Positions 18,239 to 27,673 of a stretch of 64,000 nucleotides of DNA are shown here, in pieces. The number at the start of each line of letters is the position of its first letter. Positions within the stretch are counted from its first letter, which is position 1. This stretch comes from Thiospirochaeta perfilievii. GTDB lineage: Bacteria; Spirochaetota; Spirochaetia; DSM-2461. The stretch lies in assembly GCF_008329945.1 (NCBI RefSeq), contig NZ_CP035807.1:1798001-1862000 (forward strand), read 5' to 3'. A model generated the notes under the pieces. It did no database searches. It was given only the letters and a program-made list of their open reading frames with translations, and was not told where the DNA came from. Both the position numbers and the translations under genes were made by a program.

Positions 18239-18805
18239 TTATGAAAATATTCCATACATAAACTGTCTACATGATTGATACACTTCTTTATCATCTAAGC
18301 TACAGTTTCCGTTAAAATAACTTGTTATATATGAGGTTATTACACCTAAAAAACTAATGGAATAGTTCAAACTTCTTCCCTTCATATTTCCATGGTCAGA
18401 CTCAGCCTTAAAAAACATCTCTTCTAAAATCTTTTGCTGTCTATATATAAATGGATTAGCTATTAGTTTTGCATCACTATTTTTAGGGGAGTATATTAGG
18501 GTCAATATAAAATTATGTACTAAGCTATTTAATTTAGCAAACTCATAACAGTACTTTGTTACACTCTCTAGGGTAAAAACAATATCCCCATTGTAAAGGC
18601 TCTTTTCCTTAAGCCCGTTTAAGAAGGGTGTATAGTAGTAGTCAAGAACAGCCTCTAATAACCCCTGCTTACTACCAAAATAGTGGTAGAGTGTTGGTTT
18701 AGTTACGGCAACCGATTCTACAATTTTTTGTATTCCAACACTCTCATAACCTTGATCTGAAAATAGAGATAGTGCATTTTTTAGGATTTCTTCTCGTTTA
18801 TTCAT
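18239..18805 (-). CDS. TetR family transcriptional regulator
   Basis: 188 residues. The N-terminal helix-turn-helix domain is clear: REEILKNALSLFSDQGYESVGIQKIVESVAVTKPTLYHYFGSKQGLLEAVL (residues about 4-54, with the recognition helix at TKPTLYHYF). The ligand-binding half is helical and not assignable. Near-identical palindromes lie just upstream of its own start and upstream of the next gene, the GH13 enzyme, so it very likely represses both. The inducer could be a sugar or another small molecule. Confidence 0.92.
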   Translation of the reverse strand: MNKREEILKNALSLFSDQGYESVGIQKIVESVAVTKPTLYHYFGSKQGLLEAVLDYYYTPFLNGLKEKSLYNGDIVFTLESVTKYCYEFAKLNSLVHNFILTLIYSPKNSDAKLIANPFIYRQQKILEEMFFKAESDHGNMKGRSLNYSISFLGVITSYITSYFNGNCSLDDKEVYQSCRQFMYGIFS

Positions 18806-18809
18806 ATAA

Positions 18810-18833
18810 CCACTATACCGAACGGTATAGTGG
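18810..18833. promoter_or_regulatory. TetR-type operator before tetR
   Basis: Two 11-bp arms around a central AA, with core TATACCGAACGGTATA, five bases upstream of the TetR start codon. It overlaps the expected promoter and ribosome-binding region, which fits autorepression. The arms are longer than in the copy at 18210, so autorepression may be tighter. Confidence 0.72.
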
Positions 18834-18845
18834 TTGTCAATATCA

Positions 18846-21635
18846 CTACTCTGGTTTTAGTGTAACTTTTACAAATTGATCATCTTTCAAGTATTGATTT
18901 GCTAAAGATATAAATAGATCCTCTGTTACAAAAGAAACATCTGTATCTAATATATTATCAAAATCTCTATTTAATAAAACATCACTTGTTATACTATTCA
19001 ACCAGTATGAATTATTTTCAATATTAAGCTCCATACTCATTAGGTAGTTAGCAATAACAGAGTCAAATACCTCACTATTAATAAAGCCTGATTTTAAAAG
19101 CTCTATTGTGTCATAGACAGCAGTTGATAACTCCTCCTCCCGTCCTGGTTCACAACCAAAAAAGACTCCAAACATATACTCTTTTACAGGATAAAGTTGA
19201 ATATTAGAGAAGACAGAAACTCCATAGGTTCCACTTAACTCTTCCCTTATTTTTACTCGTAACTCCTCTTCTAAGTATGAAGAGAGAAGAGATAAAACAA
19301 ATTCATCAGACTCATCACCTATAAAATTACCGTTATATATAATCTCAACTTGGCTCTTATCTTCAATTCCCTTAGCGATGTCCTCTTCAACTACACCTTC
19401 TGGAAGATTAATTTTTAAATCTTTAGCCTCTTCTTCTATACCAATAGTTTCTAGGGAACCTAAATATAACTCGAGAAGGGGTGTGATCTCATCTATATTA
19501 AAATTTCCTGTAAAGACATAACTAAAATCAGAAGGGTCCTTAAATCTATCCCTATATACATCTACTATCTCTTTAAAATCAATATCATCTAGGGATAAAA
19601 GATCCATAGGTTTAGACCTAAAGTGACCACCACCTAATATCTCGGTGATTCTATCATTAAAAATTGTCTGGGGAGAGTTACTTCTATTTTTAATATACTC
19701 AGAAACATTATTTAGCATCACTTTATATGAGTCTTGGCTAAACTCTGGGTTTGTAAAATATAGATGTAGTAGTTGCAACATAAGTTCAAAGTCAACAACA
19801 TTAGATCCTCCAGAAAAGCCCTCAGTATAATCAGATATCCATGGCGAGAGAGAGACGTTCTTACCAGTTAAATATCTACCTAGTTCAATAGAATCAAAGC
19901 CATTTAATCCCGACATCTGAACTAAACTAGATGCCATAGATCCGGAGTAAAACTCGCCGTCCTCTACTAGGGATAGTCCACCATAACTAATAGCCGAGAA
20001 CTGAATTTCATCAGCCATATAGTCTGTTGGCTTTAAATAAATTTTAATACCATTACTTAGGATAACAGTAGAAATTCCAGTCTCATTATCACTGATTAAA
20101 CTCTCTAATTTACCTGGAGTTAAATCCTTATCAAAAAGAACTTTATCCACTACTTCCACACTATTTTTTTCAAAGCTAGTAGAAGAGACCTTTTTAAATA
20201 GGTTTAAAACTTCCGACTTTGTAGGAATATTATTATTACTCTCTGGCATATGAAGTGTAACTGTTTTATCAATACCATTAAAATAGTTTATTCCAGCCTC
20301 ATTTACTTCATCTACAGTAATATCAGAGAGGAAGCTATTAAGTAGGGCTACCTCATCTTCTATATCCATAATAACTCCACCCTCTAAGTAGTAAGTAACT
20401 AAATCGCTGGCAATAGTTGGAGACTCAATATTCTCTCTTTCGTTATACATCTGGTTTAATATCATTGTAATTAAAGATTTTCCCCTCTCTAATTCATCAA
20501 TATTAAATCCATGTTGATTAACTTTCTCTATTTCTGATAGTAGGGCTTCAAATCCACCTAAAATATTCTCATCAGGGGCTTGAACGGAAAATACCGCCAT
20601 ATCAAGCTCTCTATTAAGGGAAGAACTACCTGTTCCAGCATATAAAAATGGTGCTTCTGGCTGAGTATATATCTCTTCCATTCTAGTATTAAACATTAAA
20701 ACACCAAGTAGTTCATTTATATAAGCTCTATAACTAGAAGCACTATCTGTAACTCTTTTTGGCTTTTTAATAAACATGGAGATATCATTATATGTCATCT
20801 CAGGGTCTGTTATTATCTCGACAGCTGTTCTCTTTATAATTGGGGAGTTATAGGTAACTTTTTCCCTACCCTTATACTGGTTAGTAAAGCTAAAGTGGGT
20901 TTCTATCTCTTTTTTAACATCAATATTTGTTAAATCCCCTACAACGATTACAGCCATTGATTCTGGCCTATACCACTCATTGTAGTAATCCCTTAATAAC
21001 TGGGGGTCACAGTTTTTAACAACATCCATCTCTCCAATAGTTAACCGGCTAGCGTATCTTGAATCTTTAAATAGTATAGGAAATAACTTATCAAGGTAAC
21101 GTCCTTGAACTCCTCGACCTCCACGCCACTCTTCAACAATTACACCCCTCTCCTTTTCAATCTCTTCATCTTCAAAGGATATCTGATGGGCCCAATCTTC
21201 TAAAATTTGAAAGGCGTTCTTAATTATTTCTGGTTTATCGGAAGGTATAGATAACTTATATACGGTTTCATCAAATGATGTATAGGCATTAATCTCTGGT
21301 CCAAATGCCATTCCTATAGACTCTAGATACTTTACTAGTCGATCTTTTTCAAAATTCTGAGTCCCATTAAATGCCATATGTTCAACAAAGTGGGCTAAAC
21401 CTCTTTGGTTTTCATTCTCCTGGATAGAACCAGTATTTACAACAAGTCGCAACTCTATTCTATTCTCAGGCTTTATATTCTCCTGAAAAAGGTAGGTTAA
21501 CCCATTATCTAAAACCCCTGTTTGGATTTTTGGGTTAAGAGTTAACTCTTGGTTATTTGGGGCTACACTAGTTTGACAACTAAGAAACCCCAAAATAACA
21601 AAAACTGTTAAAATTACTTTTAATTTTACTTTCAC
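18846..21635 (-). CDS. M16 family zinc metallopeptidase, lipoprotein
   Basis: 929 residues. The N terminus is a lipoprotein signal (VFVILGFLSC, Cys about residue 20), so the enzyme sits on a membrane outside the cytoplasm. The zinc motif HxxEH appears as HFVEHMAFNG (about 82-91), with a distal Glu in the EERGVIVEEWRGG segment near 165. Two tandem M16 halves follow, the second lacking the motif, as in pitrilysin-type single-chain proteases of about 930 residues. RGLAHFVEHMAFNGTQNF is the usual family spelling. The stop is 13 bp after the TetR operator region; the gene precedes tetR on the same strand but is probably separate. Confidence 0.92.
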   Translation of the reverse strand: MKVKLKVILTVFVILGFLSCQTSVAPNNQELTLNPKIQTGVLDNGLTYLFQENIKPENRIELRLVVNTGSIQENENQRGLAHFVEHMAFNGTQNFEKDRLVKYLESIGMAFGPEINAYTSFDETVYKLSIPSDKPEIIKNAFQILEDWAHQISFEDEEIEKERGVIVEEWRGGRGVQGRYLDKLFPILFKDSRYASRLTIGEMDVVKNCDPQLLRDYYNEWYRPESMAVIVVGDLTNIDVKKEIETHFSFTNQYKGREKVTYNSPIIKRTAVEIITDPEMTYNDISMFIKKPKRVTDSASSYRAYINELLGVLMFNTRMEEIYTQPEAPFLYAGTGSSSLNRELDMAVFSVQAPDENILGGFEALLSEIEKVNQHGFNIDELERGKSLITMILNQMYNERENIESPTIASDLVTYYLEGGVIMDIEDEVALLNSFLSDITVDEVNEAGINYFNGIDKTVTLHMPESNNNIPTKSEVLNLFKKVSSTSFEKNSVEVVDKVLFDKDLTPGKLESLISDNETGISTVILSNGIKIYLKPTDYMADEIQFSAISYGGLSLVEDGEFYSGSMASSLVQMSGLNGFDSIELGRYLTGKNVSLSPWISDYTEGFSGGSNVVDFELMLQLLHLYFTNPEFSQDSYKVMLNNVSEYIKNRSNSPQTIFNDRITEILGGGHFRSKPMDLLSLDDIDFKEIVDVYRDRFKDPSDFSYVFTGNFNIDEITPLLELYLGSLETIGIEEEAKDLKINLPEGVVEEDIAKGIEDKSQVEIIYNGNFIGDESDEFVLSLLSSYLEEELRVKIREELSGTYGVSVFSNIQLYPVKEYMFGVFFGCEPGREEELSTAVYDTIELLKSGFINSEVFDSVIANYLMSMELNIENNSYWLNSITSDVLLNRDFDNILDTDVSFVTEDLFISLANQYLKDDQFVKVTLKPE

Positions 21636-21704
21636 TATTATTCCTTTATATGTTTTTGATTGGACAAGTATACAAAGTTAAATAGCTGTAATCAAACCTT
21701 TTTT

Positions 21705-22214
21705 TTAACTAGCGTAACCTACAGAGATCACATAATATGGGGTATAATCCTCTGGGATATCTAATAACTCCTTTTCGTCAGTCGTTATTCCATCTGTAAA
21801 GTGGTATTTAATAAAACCATTCCAGTTAGTAACTAAACCAAAATCCTTTGCTGCCATAACAATTTTTTGTATAACATCTGCTATTAAATCCCCAATTATT
21901 TTTGTTCTATTTTTAACAGAGATCATAATAACAGTTGGAGCTCCATAAAACATATCAAAATCTGGGGTTTTTCCAAGCCTAGAAACAATGTCGATAGTGC
22001 TTTTTTTTACCATATCAACTTTTGTAATACAGTTTAACTTTTCCAACTTATCTTTATCTTGAATAACTGTAAATGATAGAAACTTTTCACTCATTCCATC
22101 AAACTTGGCCCTTCCAGCTTTAATTAAATCCTTAATTAGGTCATCACACACCTGTTTATCCATATATTTACGAATAGACCTCCAGGTTTTAAAAGAGTTA
22201 AGTGACATCTTCAT
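21705..22214 (-). CDS. Nitroreductase family protein (FMN)
   Basis: 169 residues. TWRSIRKYMDKQV near the N terminus is the FMN-phosphate-binding R-S-x-R-x-Y/F signature, and a middle APTVIMISVKN and GLVTNWNGF match the nitroreductase fold. The family reduces nitro compounds, quinones or related electrophiles with NAD(P)H; the exact substrate is unknown. AAAAGGAGAA precedes the ATG. It lies 21 bp downstream of recD and may be cotranscribed with recCBD. Confidence 0.8.
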   Translation of the reverse strand: MKMSLNSFKTWRSIRKYMDKQVCDDLIKDLIKAGRAKFDGMSEKFLSFTVIQDKDKLEKLNCITKVDMVKKSTIDIVSRLGKTPDFDMFYGAPTVIMISVKNRTKIIGDLIADVIQKIVMAAKDFGLVTNWNGFIKYHFTDGITTDEKELLDIPEDYTPYYVISVGYAS

Positions 22215-22235
22215 GTTATTTTCTCCTTTTTAAAA

Positions 22236-24035
22236 TTATTTATTAAGAAAGTCTCTAATTCCAGACTCTCTTTTTATTTTTTTCTTTACAGCAGTGATAA
22301 TCTCACTATCCATAGCAAAAAGAGTAACCTTCTCCTTTGCCCTAGTCAACGCGGTATATAAAATTTCCCGGGTTAACATCTTTTCTGAGCCTTCAGGGAC
22401 AATAATACAGACATTAGTAAATTCGGATCCCTGACTCTTATGTACTGTACCAGCATAGGATGTTTCATAATCTACAATCTTAGAGATTGAAACAACCTTA
22501 TATCCGCTATTTTCCTTAAAGAAGGCGTATAAACCATTATTAAAAGCAAAAACGACCCCTCGATCACCATTAAAAAGTCCATTGATATAATCATTTTTTG
22601 TTATCATAATTGGTTCCCCATGATAAAACTGAGCAAAATATGGGTTAAAAAGTCTTTTCAACCTACTATTTATTGAATACGTACCAAACAACCCTTTTTT
22701 AGAGGGGGTTAATACTGTGAAATTGCTATATAATAAAAAGTAATCTTCAATTACAGCTTCAACATCTTTGTAATCTGTTACAGAGCAGTTAAATGTTGAG
22801 TTATCGCCTAAAGATTTATACCTATAATAAATCTCTAAAATAACAGAGTCTATATCTGGAAGAGGCTTTAATGTTACATCATCAGATCTATTTTTTATAA
22901 GTTCTAAAACACTTTCAAAGTCTCCATCAATAACTACTTTTGCAACACTCATTATACCTTTAGAAGATCTATATGTTTTTTCTAAAACAGATATGGAGTC
23001 CTTCATCCTGTGGGAACTACTTTTGTAATTAAAAAGAAAATCCCCTAAAAGTGCCCCTGCCTCCACAGATGGTAGCTGATCCTTATCCCCTACTAAAATT
23101 AGTTTACAACTAGGACTCAGGGCATCAAAAAGCCTATACATCATATGTATATCAACCATAGACGCCTCATCAACTATTACAACATCTGCTGGTAGCAACC
23201 TAGTAGAGTTATACCGAGGCCTACTTTTATTTGGAATGATTCCAAGAAGTTTATGAAGGGTATAAGCCTCAATGTCCACATCATCTTTTATACTCTCTAT
23301 CATTCTTTTTGCAGCTCTACCAGTTGGTGCAGCTAAAGAGATGTTCTCAAGACCTATATATTTTAAGGCCTTAATAATGGTAACAATTGTTGTTGTTTTT
23401 CCGGTTCCTGGCCCACCTGAAATAATTTGAAAACTATTTTTTAAAACCTTTTTTACAATATCTAGTCGACTCTCATCTATATAATCTAAGTTATTTTCTA
23501 GATATTGTCTTACTCCACTAAAGTCGTAACCTACTTTGCTATCTGTTTTAAGCCTAATATCTAAAAGTTCTAAAAACCTCTCTTCATACTTTTTTATTCT
23601 ATTTATATATATATAGTCTCCAACTATTAAAAATGGTTGATTCTCACTACCAAAGAGTTTTTTTTCGCTTAAAATAATATTGGGAATCTCTGTTAAGAAC
23701 TCATTAAGTTTAAATGGACTTTTATCTAAAACTAACCACTCTTTTACATCCTCTTCCAAGGTTTTTAAAGAGCTCCTTAGATTCCCGACCTCGTACTGAT
23801 ACTGTAAATGGAGCAAAAACCATTTTAAATTATTATTATTGATACAATCATAAAGCTCTAATATCTCTTTAACAAAATATATTTGGCTCCATTTAAAGCC
23901 ATAATTACTAGCCTCTAATAGAAATGTATCCCAAGTTTTTGACTCTCTAAGTAGTTTAAACATATCTGATGAAGCACCACTTGAATCCCTGTTTCGTAAA
24001 AACTCTTTTAGGGCTAACCCATGCTCTTTTTTCAT
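22236..24035 (-). CDS. recD: Exodeoxyribonuclease V alpha subunit
   Basis: 599-residue 5'-3' helicase of the RecBCD complex, which resects double-strand breaks and loads RecA. Seen: Walker A ISGGPGTGKTTTI (about residue 215), Walker B VVIVDEASMVD, LVGDKDQLPSVEAG (motif III), and the C-terminal YAGTVHKSQGSEF and LYTALTRAKEKV. Third gene of recC-recB-recD; its start overlaps the recB stop as ATGA. Confidence 0.95.
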   Translation of the reverse strand: MKKEHGLALKEFLRNRDSSGASSDMFKLLRESKTWDTFLLEASNYGFKWSQIYFVKEILELYDCINNNNLKWFLLHLQYQYEVGNLRSSLKTLEEDVKEWLVLDKSPFKLNEFLTEIPNIILSEKKLFGSENQPFLIVGDYIYINRIKKYEERFLELLDIRLKTDSKVGYDFSGVRQYLENNLDYIDESRLDIVKKVLKNSFQIISGGPGTGKTTTIVTIIKALKYIGLENISLAAPTGRAAKRMIESIKDDVDIEAYTLHKLLGIIPNKSRPRYNSTRLLPADVVIVDEASMVDIHMMYRLFDALSPSCKLILVGDKDQLPSVEAGALLGDFLFNYKSSSHRMKDSISVLEKTYRSSKGIMSVAKVVIDGDFESVLELIKNRSDDVTLKPLPDIDSVILEIYYRYKSLGDNSTFNCSVTDYKDVEAVIEDYFLLYSNFTVLTPSKKGLFGTYSINSRLKRLFNPYFAQFYHGEPIMITKNDYINGLFNGDRGVVFAFNNGLYAFFKENSGYKVVSISKIVDYETSYAGTVHKSQGSEFTNVCIIVPEGSEKMLTREILYTALTRAKEKVTLFAMDSEIITAVKKKIKRESGIRDFLNK

Positions 24036-27000
24036 AACTCACCCCTTATATCATTAATAAAACTAAGAACTTCAGATTCTAGAGGTTTATAAAAACATAT
24101 TCCTGTGTCAGATTCTGGACTCATACCCCTTACAAAGAGGTAATAATAACCACCAATATCTTTAGAATAATCAAAATTTTCCTTTGTTTTTTTTAGATGT
24201 ATATAAAGGGCTACTGTATATATTAATCCCTGCAAATGGTAGTTATGTTCATTCATACTCTTTTCAACATTTAAACTGCTATATGTAGAGAAACTCTCCT
24301 CTCCCTTAATTGTAGTACTTTTCCAGTCAGCAATATATAAAACACCGTTATTATTTAAAATAAGGTCAATAAACCCTTTTACATACCCCTTATCTACACT
24401 TAGCTCTAATCCATGGGTTGAAAAACGACTCTTCTTATCCACTCTAAAATAGAACTCCCTCTCATGTATTCTTCTCTCCGGTCCAAACTCTCCAAGGGGG
24501 ACACCTACCCCATTCATAGGCAGTCTACTATTTAAAGTGTTCCAAATAATCTTTTTAACTACTAATCCATTTCCCCTTAACCAGTCTAAATCAAAATGCT
24601 TTTTTGCACCTAAAACTGTTAAGTTCTCAACATCCTCATCTAGCAGAAATTCATCTAGTGGTAGTTTATACTTACTAAAATCAATTTCCTCAAAGAGCTC
24701 ATGTATAAAGTCTCCAAATGTAGCACCCCCTGGTAGATTAAAACTATTTAGCTCATCAGATTTTTTATACTCTGGAGTAATAACCTCTTCATCATCATTT
24801 CTATCCGCATCTTCTTTGGATGTTGACCCGTGGCTATTCCTGGTTAAGGCAGAGTAACTTGATAACCATGTAACCCGATCTCTAAAACCAGTGGAAACTC
24901 CATTAAAGGATAGATTTAACTCTGATTGTTTTATCTTGTAACTACCAGGGTCCTCACTTTGATAAAACTCTTTATCAACATAAAACTCCCTAGATATATC
25001 ATCAAATATCTTCTGAGTAAGAGCCAATTTAAGCTCTTTAGAGATCTTACTATTAGAAAATTTTAACTGCCTGTGTATTGGCTGCTCACACATTTCAAGT
25101 TTATCCCCTGCCCTATCCTCTAAGAGAAGTTTAGTTTCATCCCAATCTTGGGCGGAGTATAGGCTACTTATACCTAATAAGTCACTTCTCTTAAAAATAG
25201 GAAGATAGAGTTTAGAACCGGCTCTTGTTAAAGCAACATAGTATAACCTTTTTTTCTCTTCCCACTCATCCCTTTCTGCAAGTAGAGAACTCTTATACCT
25301 TGATAAAAAATCTAGAGTCCAAACTCCACCTTTTTCTGCATATTTTACACCGTAACCTGAACTTCTTTTTACTCCACTATCAAAACCTCCAGCAAAAAAG
25401 ACCACTGGAAACTCTAACCCTTTACTTGCATGAATTGTCATTATTTGAACTGCTTGGGAGTCTCTATCTAATCTTACAGAGTTCTCTTCGTCATCTGTTG
25501 AACTCTCAATCAAACTATGAAGCCTTTGATATAAACCAAGACTATTTAACCTCTCACTCTTTTGAATTATATTTAAATCCTCTATTAAGTGTTTATAGTT
25601 TGTATAGGACCTCTCTCCATTTATAGTAGACAATAGCCTTGTTTGGAGATGCCCTTTTTTTGAACTAGCCTCCACATCCTTCCATACAGAGATTAAACCG
25701 GAATGAACAACTCTTTGGCTCCACTCTAACAACACAGTAGAAAGAATCTCCAAACCTCCATTCTCCTCCATCTCATGAATCTCTTTAAGGCTGTAGGCAA
25801 AAATATTTGATAAAAGTAGGGTCTTTATCTCCCCATTCCCTCCTGGTCTATTTAACGCTTTAAGTAGATTTAGTAGATCCAGGGCTTCATTGGATTTATA
25901 TACATTTTTCTGCTTAGAAATTACTACAGGTACTGACTTTTTTAGTAGCTTATCCCTTAAAAAGATAGAGTCCTTATGGTTCTCTACTAATATTGATATC
26001 TCCCCAGGTAGCAGCTCCTTATTATTATTTAATAAGTATACAATCTTATTAACTATAAGATTAAAGTAGCCTCTTTTACACATACTCGCAGTTAGTGTCT
26101 TACCATCCTCTAACTCCTCATCATAAAGTAGAAATTCAATATTTTTATTGCTTTCATCAATAAACCGACTATCTTTACCCGAGCTATTTGCATCTATAAA
26201 TGTAGTTTGGGCAGTATTACCCATTCCTTTAATTGCAAAAACACTACTAAATATTTTATTTACACCAGTTACTATACCATCTTCGGACCTATAATTTGTT
26301 CCTAGGAAATATCTATTCTTCTCTAAAACACTCTCTTTGGCCTTATAATAAATCTCTAAATCTGCACCACGAAACCCGTATATAGACTGTTTTGGGTCAC
26401 CAATAAGTAGGAAATTATGCTCTTTACTACCACCAAAAACCCTATTAAAAATATCCCACTGCTTCTTATCAGTATCTTGAAACTCATCAATTAAAGCTAC
26501 CTTATACTTTTTTCTTAAAGCTATTAAAAGGGATTCATCACCCTTATCCATAACCCTTTTATGTAGATTATCTATTAAATCATTATATGAAAGGACACCC
26601 ATGCTCTCCTGTCTCTTTTTATAGAAGATATCAACTTCTTTTAAGGCCTTTTTTATAAACTCCCCAGACAAAAACCTATCTATAGGATTCTTATCAAAGT
26701 TTTTACCATCAAATAGAGGTTCTAAATGGGCAAATAATTCATCTGTATTTAAAATAATCTCCCTTGATGTCTCATCAATATCATTTATTGTTAAACCTTT
26801 TTTACTTTTTCCCTCTAGGAAACTAGAAGATAATTTAAATAAATTATCACAAAAACCCTTTGTATATAGTTTTTCTATAAATGGGTAAAACCCTTCACTT
26901 ATATCTACACCTTCAAACCCCTTTACCACCTTCTCGAAGGAAGTAATCCTTGTTGATACAGACATTGCCTTTGATGCCTCTAACATTAGAGTTGGGTTAT

Positions 27001-27673
27001 ACATTTTGAAAGTTTGTATAAGCTGTATCAATCTTCCATTGCCACTTTCAAAATCAGCTTTCATGTTATAAATCTCTAAGCTATCTTCAGTCCCGGGGAA
27101 TAGATTTAATTCACCATTAAACTCGCCCCTATCGTATAAGCTCATTAACTCTTTAACTACTAAAGAGAACTCCTTATTCCCCCTAAAAGAGTAAAACTCC
27201 TCTAAAAGCTTACTATTATCTGTAGTTTCAAGGGACCTTAAGTAGTCCCAAACTGAGTTCTCTAAAATTACAGAATCCCGATTAATCTCTTGATTAAATA
27301 GGGAGAGAGATTCAAAGGGAAAGGTTTGCAACGTATTTTGGCAAAACCCGTGTATAGTATAGATTGAGGCTTCATCAAACTCACTTATAGCCTGTTCTAT
27401 TCTATATTTCACCTGTGGGTCCTCTTGGACTTTATACTCAGAAATTAAAATTTTTCTGATTCGCTCCTTCATCTCCCTAGTAGCTTTATTTGTAAAAGTT
27501 ACCACAAGGATATCTTTTATAGTCAGATTATAATCTATATTTTTAATTAGATTTAGAACCACTCTCTCTAGGGTGTATGTTTTCCCTGTTCCAGCTGATG
27601 CTTCTAAGAGCAGGTTCTCCCTTAGATTAATATTTATACTATTATCTTTTTCAACTCTAAACTCTTGAATCAT
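24032..27673 (-). CDS. recB: Exodeoxyribonuclease V beta subunit
   Basis: 1213 residues: UvrD-like 3'-5' helicase plus a C-terminal nuclease domain. Seen: Walker A LEASAGTGKTYTLERV (about 29-44), motif II ALIDEFQDTDKKQW, SIYGFRGAD, IMTIHASKGLEFPVVF and LYYVALTRA. The nuclease motif is GFIDLILNNN followed by LYIADWKSTT near residue 1110, intact, so the enzyme should cut DNA. Overlaps recC and recD by four bases each. In several bacteria RecBCD products feed CRISPR adaptation; both systems occur in this window but not together. Confidence 0.95.
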   Translation of the reverse strand: MIQEFRVEKDNSININLRENLLLEASAGTGKTYTLERVVLNLIKNIDYNLTIKDILVVTFTNKATREMKERIRKILISEYKVQEDPQVKYRIEQAISEFDEASIYTIHGFCQNTLQTFPFESLSLFNQEINRDSVILENSVWDYLRSLETTDNSKLLEEFYSFRGNKEFSLVVKELMSLYDRGEFNGELNLFPGTEDSLEIYNMKADFESGNGRLIQLIQTFKMYNPTLMLEASKAMSVSTRITSFEKVVKGFEGVDISEGFYPFIEKLYTKGFCDNLFKLSSSFLEGKSKKGLTINDIDETSREIILNTDELFAHLEPLFDGKNFDKNPIDRFLSGEFIKKALKEVDIFYKKRQESMGVLSYNDLIDNLHKRVMDKGDESLLIALRKKYKVALIDEFQDTDKKQWDIFNRVFGGSKEHNFLLIGDPKQSIYGFRGADLEIYYKAKESVLEKNRYFLGTNYRSEDGIVTGVNKIFSSVFAIKGMGNTAQTTFIDANSSGKDSRFIDESNKNIEFLLYDEELEDGKTLTASMCKRGYFNLIVNKIVYLLNNNKELLPGEISILVENHKDSIFLRDKLLKKSVPVVISKQKNVYKSNEALDLLNLLKALNRPGGNGEIKTLLLSNIFAYSLKEIHEMEENGGLEILSTVLLEWSQRVVHSGLISVWKDVEASSKKGHLQTRLLSTINGERSYTNYKHLIEDLNIIQKSERLNSLGLYQRLHSLIESSTDDEENSVRLDRDSQAVQIMTIHASKGLEFPVVFFAGGFDSGVKRSSGYGVKYAEKGGVWTLDFLSRYKSSLLAERDEWEEKKRLYYVALTRAGSKLYLPIFKRSDLLGISSLYSAQDWDETKLLLEDRAGDKLEMCEQPIHRQLKFSNSKISKELKLALTQKIFDDISREFYVDKEFYQSEDPGSYKIKQSELNLSFNGVSTGFRDRVTWLSSYSALTRNSHGSTSKEDADRNDDEEVITPEYKKSDELNSFNLPGGATFGDFIHELFEEIDFSKYKLPLDEFLLDEDVENLTVLGAKKHFDLDWLRGNGLVVKKIIWNTLNSRLPMNGVGVPLGEFGPERRIHEREFYFRVDKKSRFSTHGLELSVDKGYVKGFIDLILNNNGVLYIADWKSTTIKGEESFSTYSSLNVEKSMNEHNYHLQGLIYTVALYIHLKKTKENFDYSKDIGGYYYLFVRGMSPESDTGICFYKPLESEVLSFINDIRGEL

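Noticed and set aside
25225-25626. 133-codon plus-strand frame inside recB
   Set aside because: Antisense shadow with low-complexity Leu/His/Ser composition.
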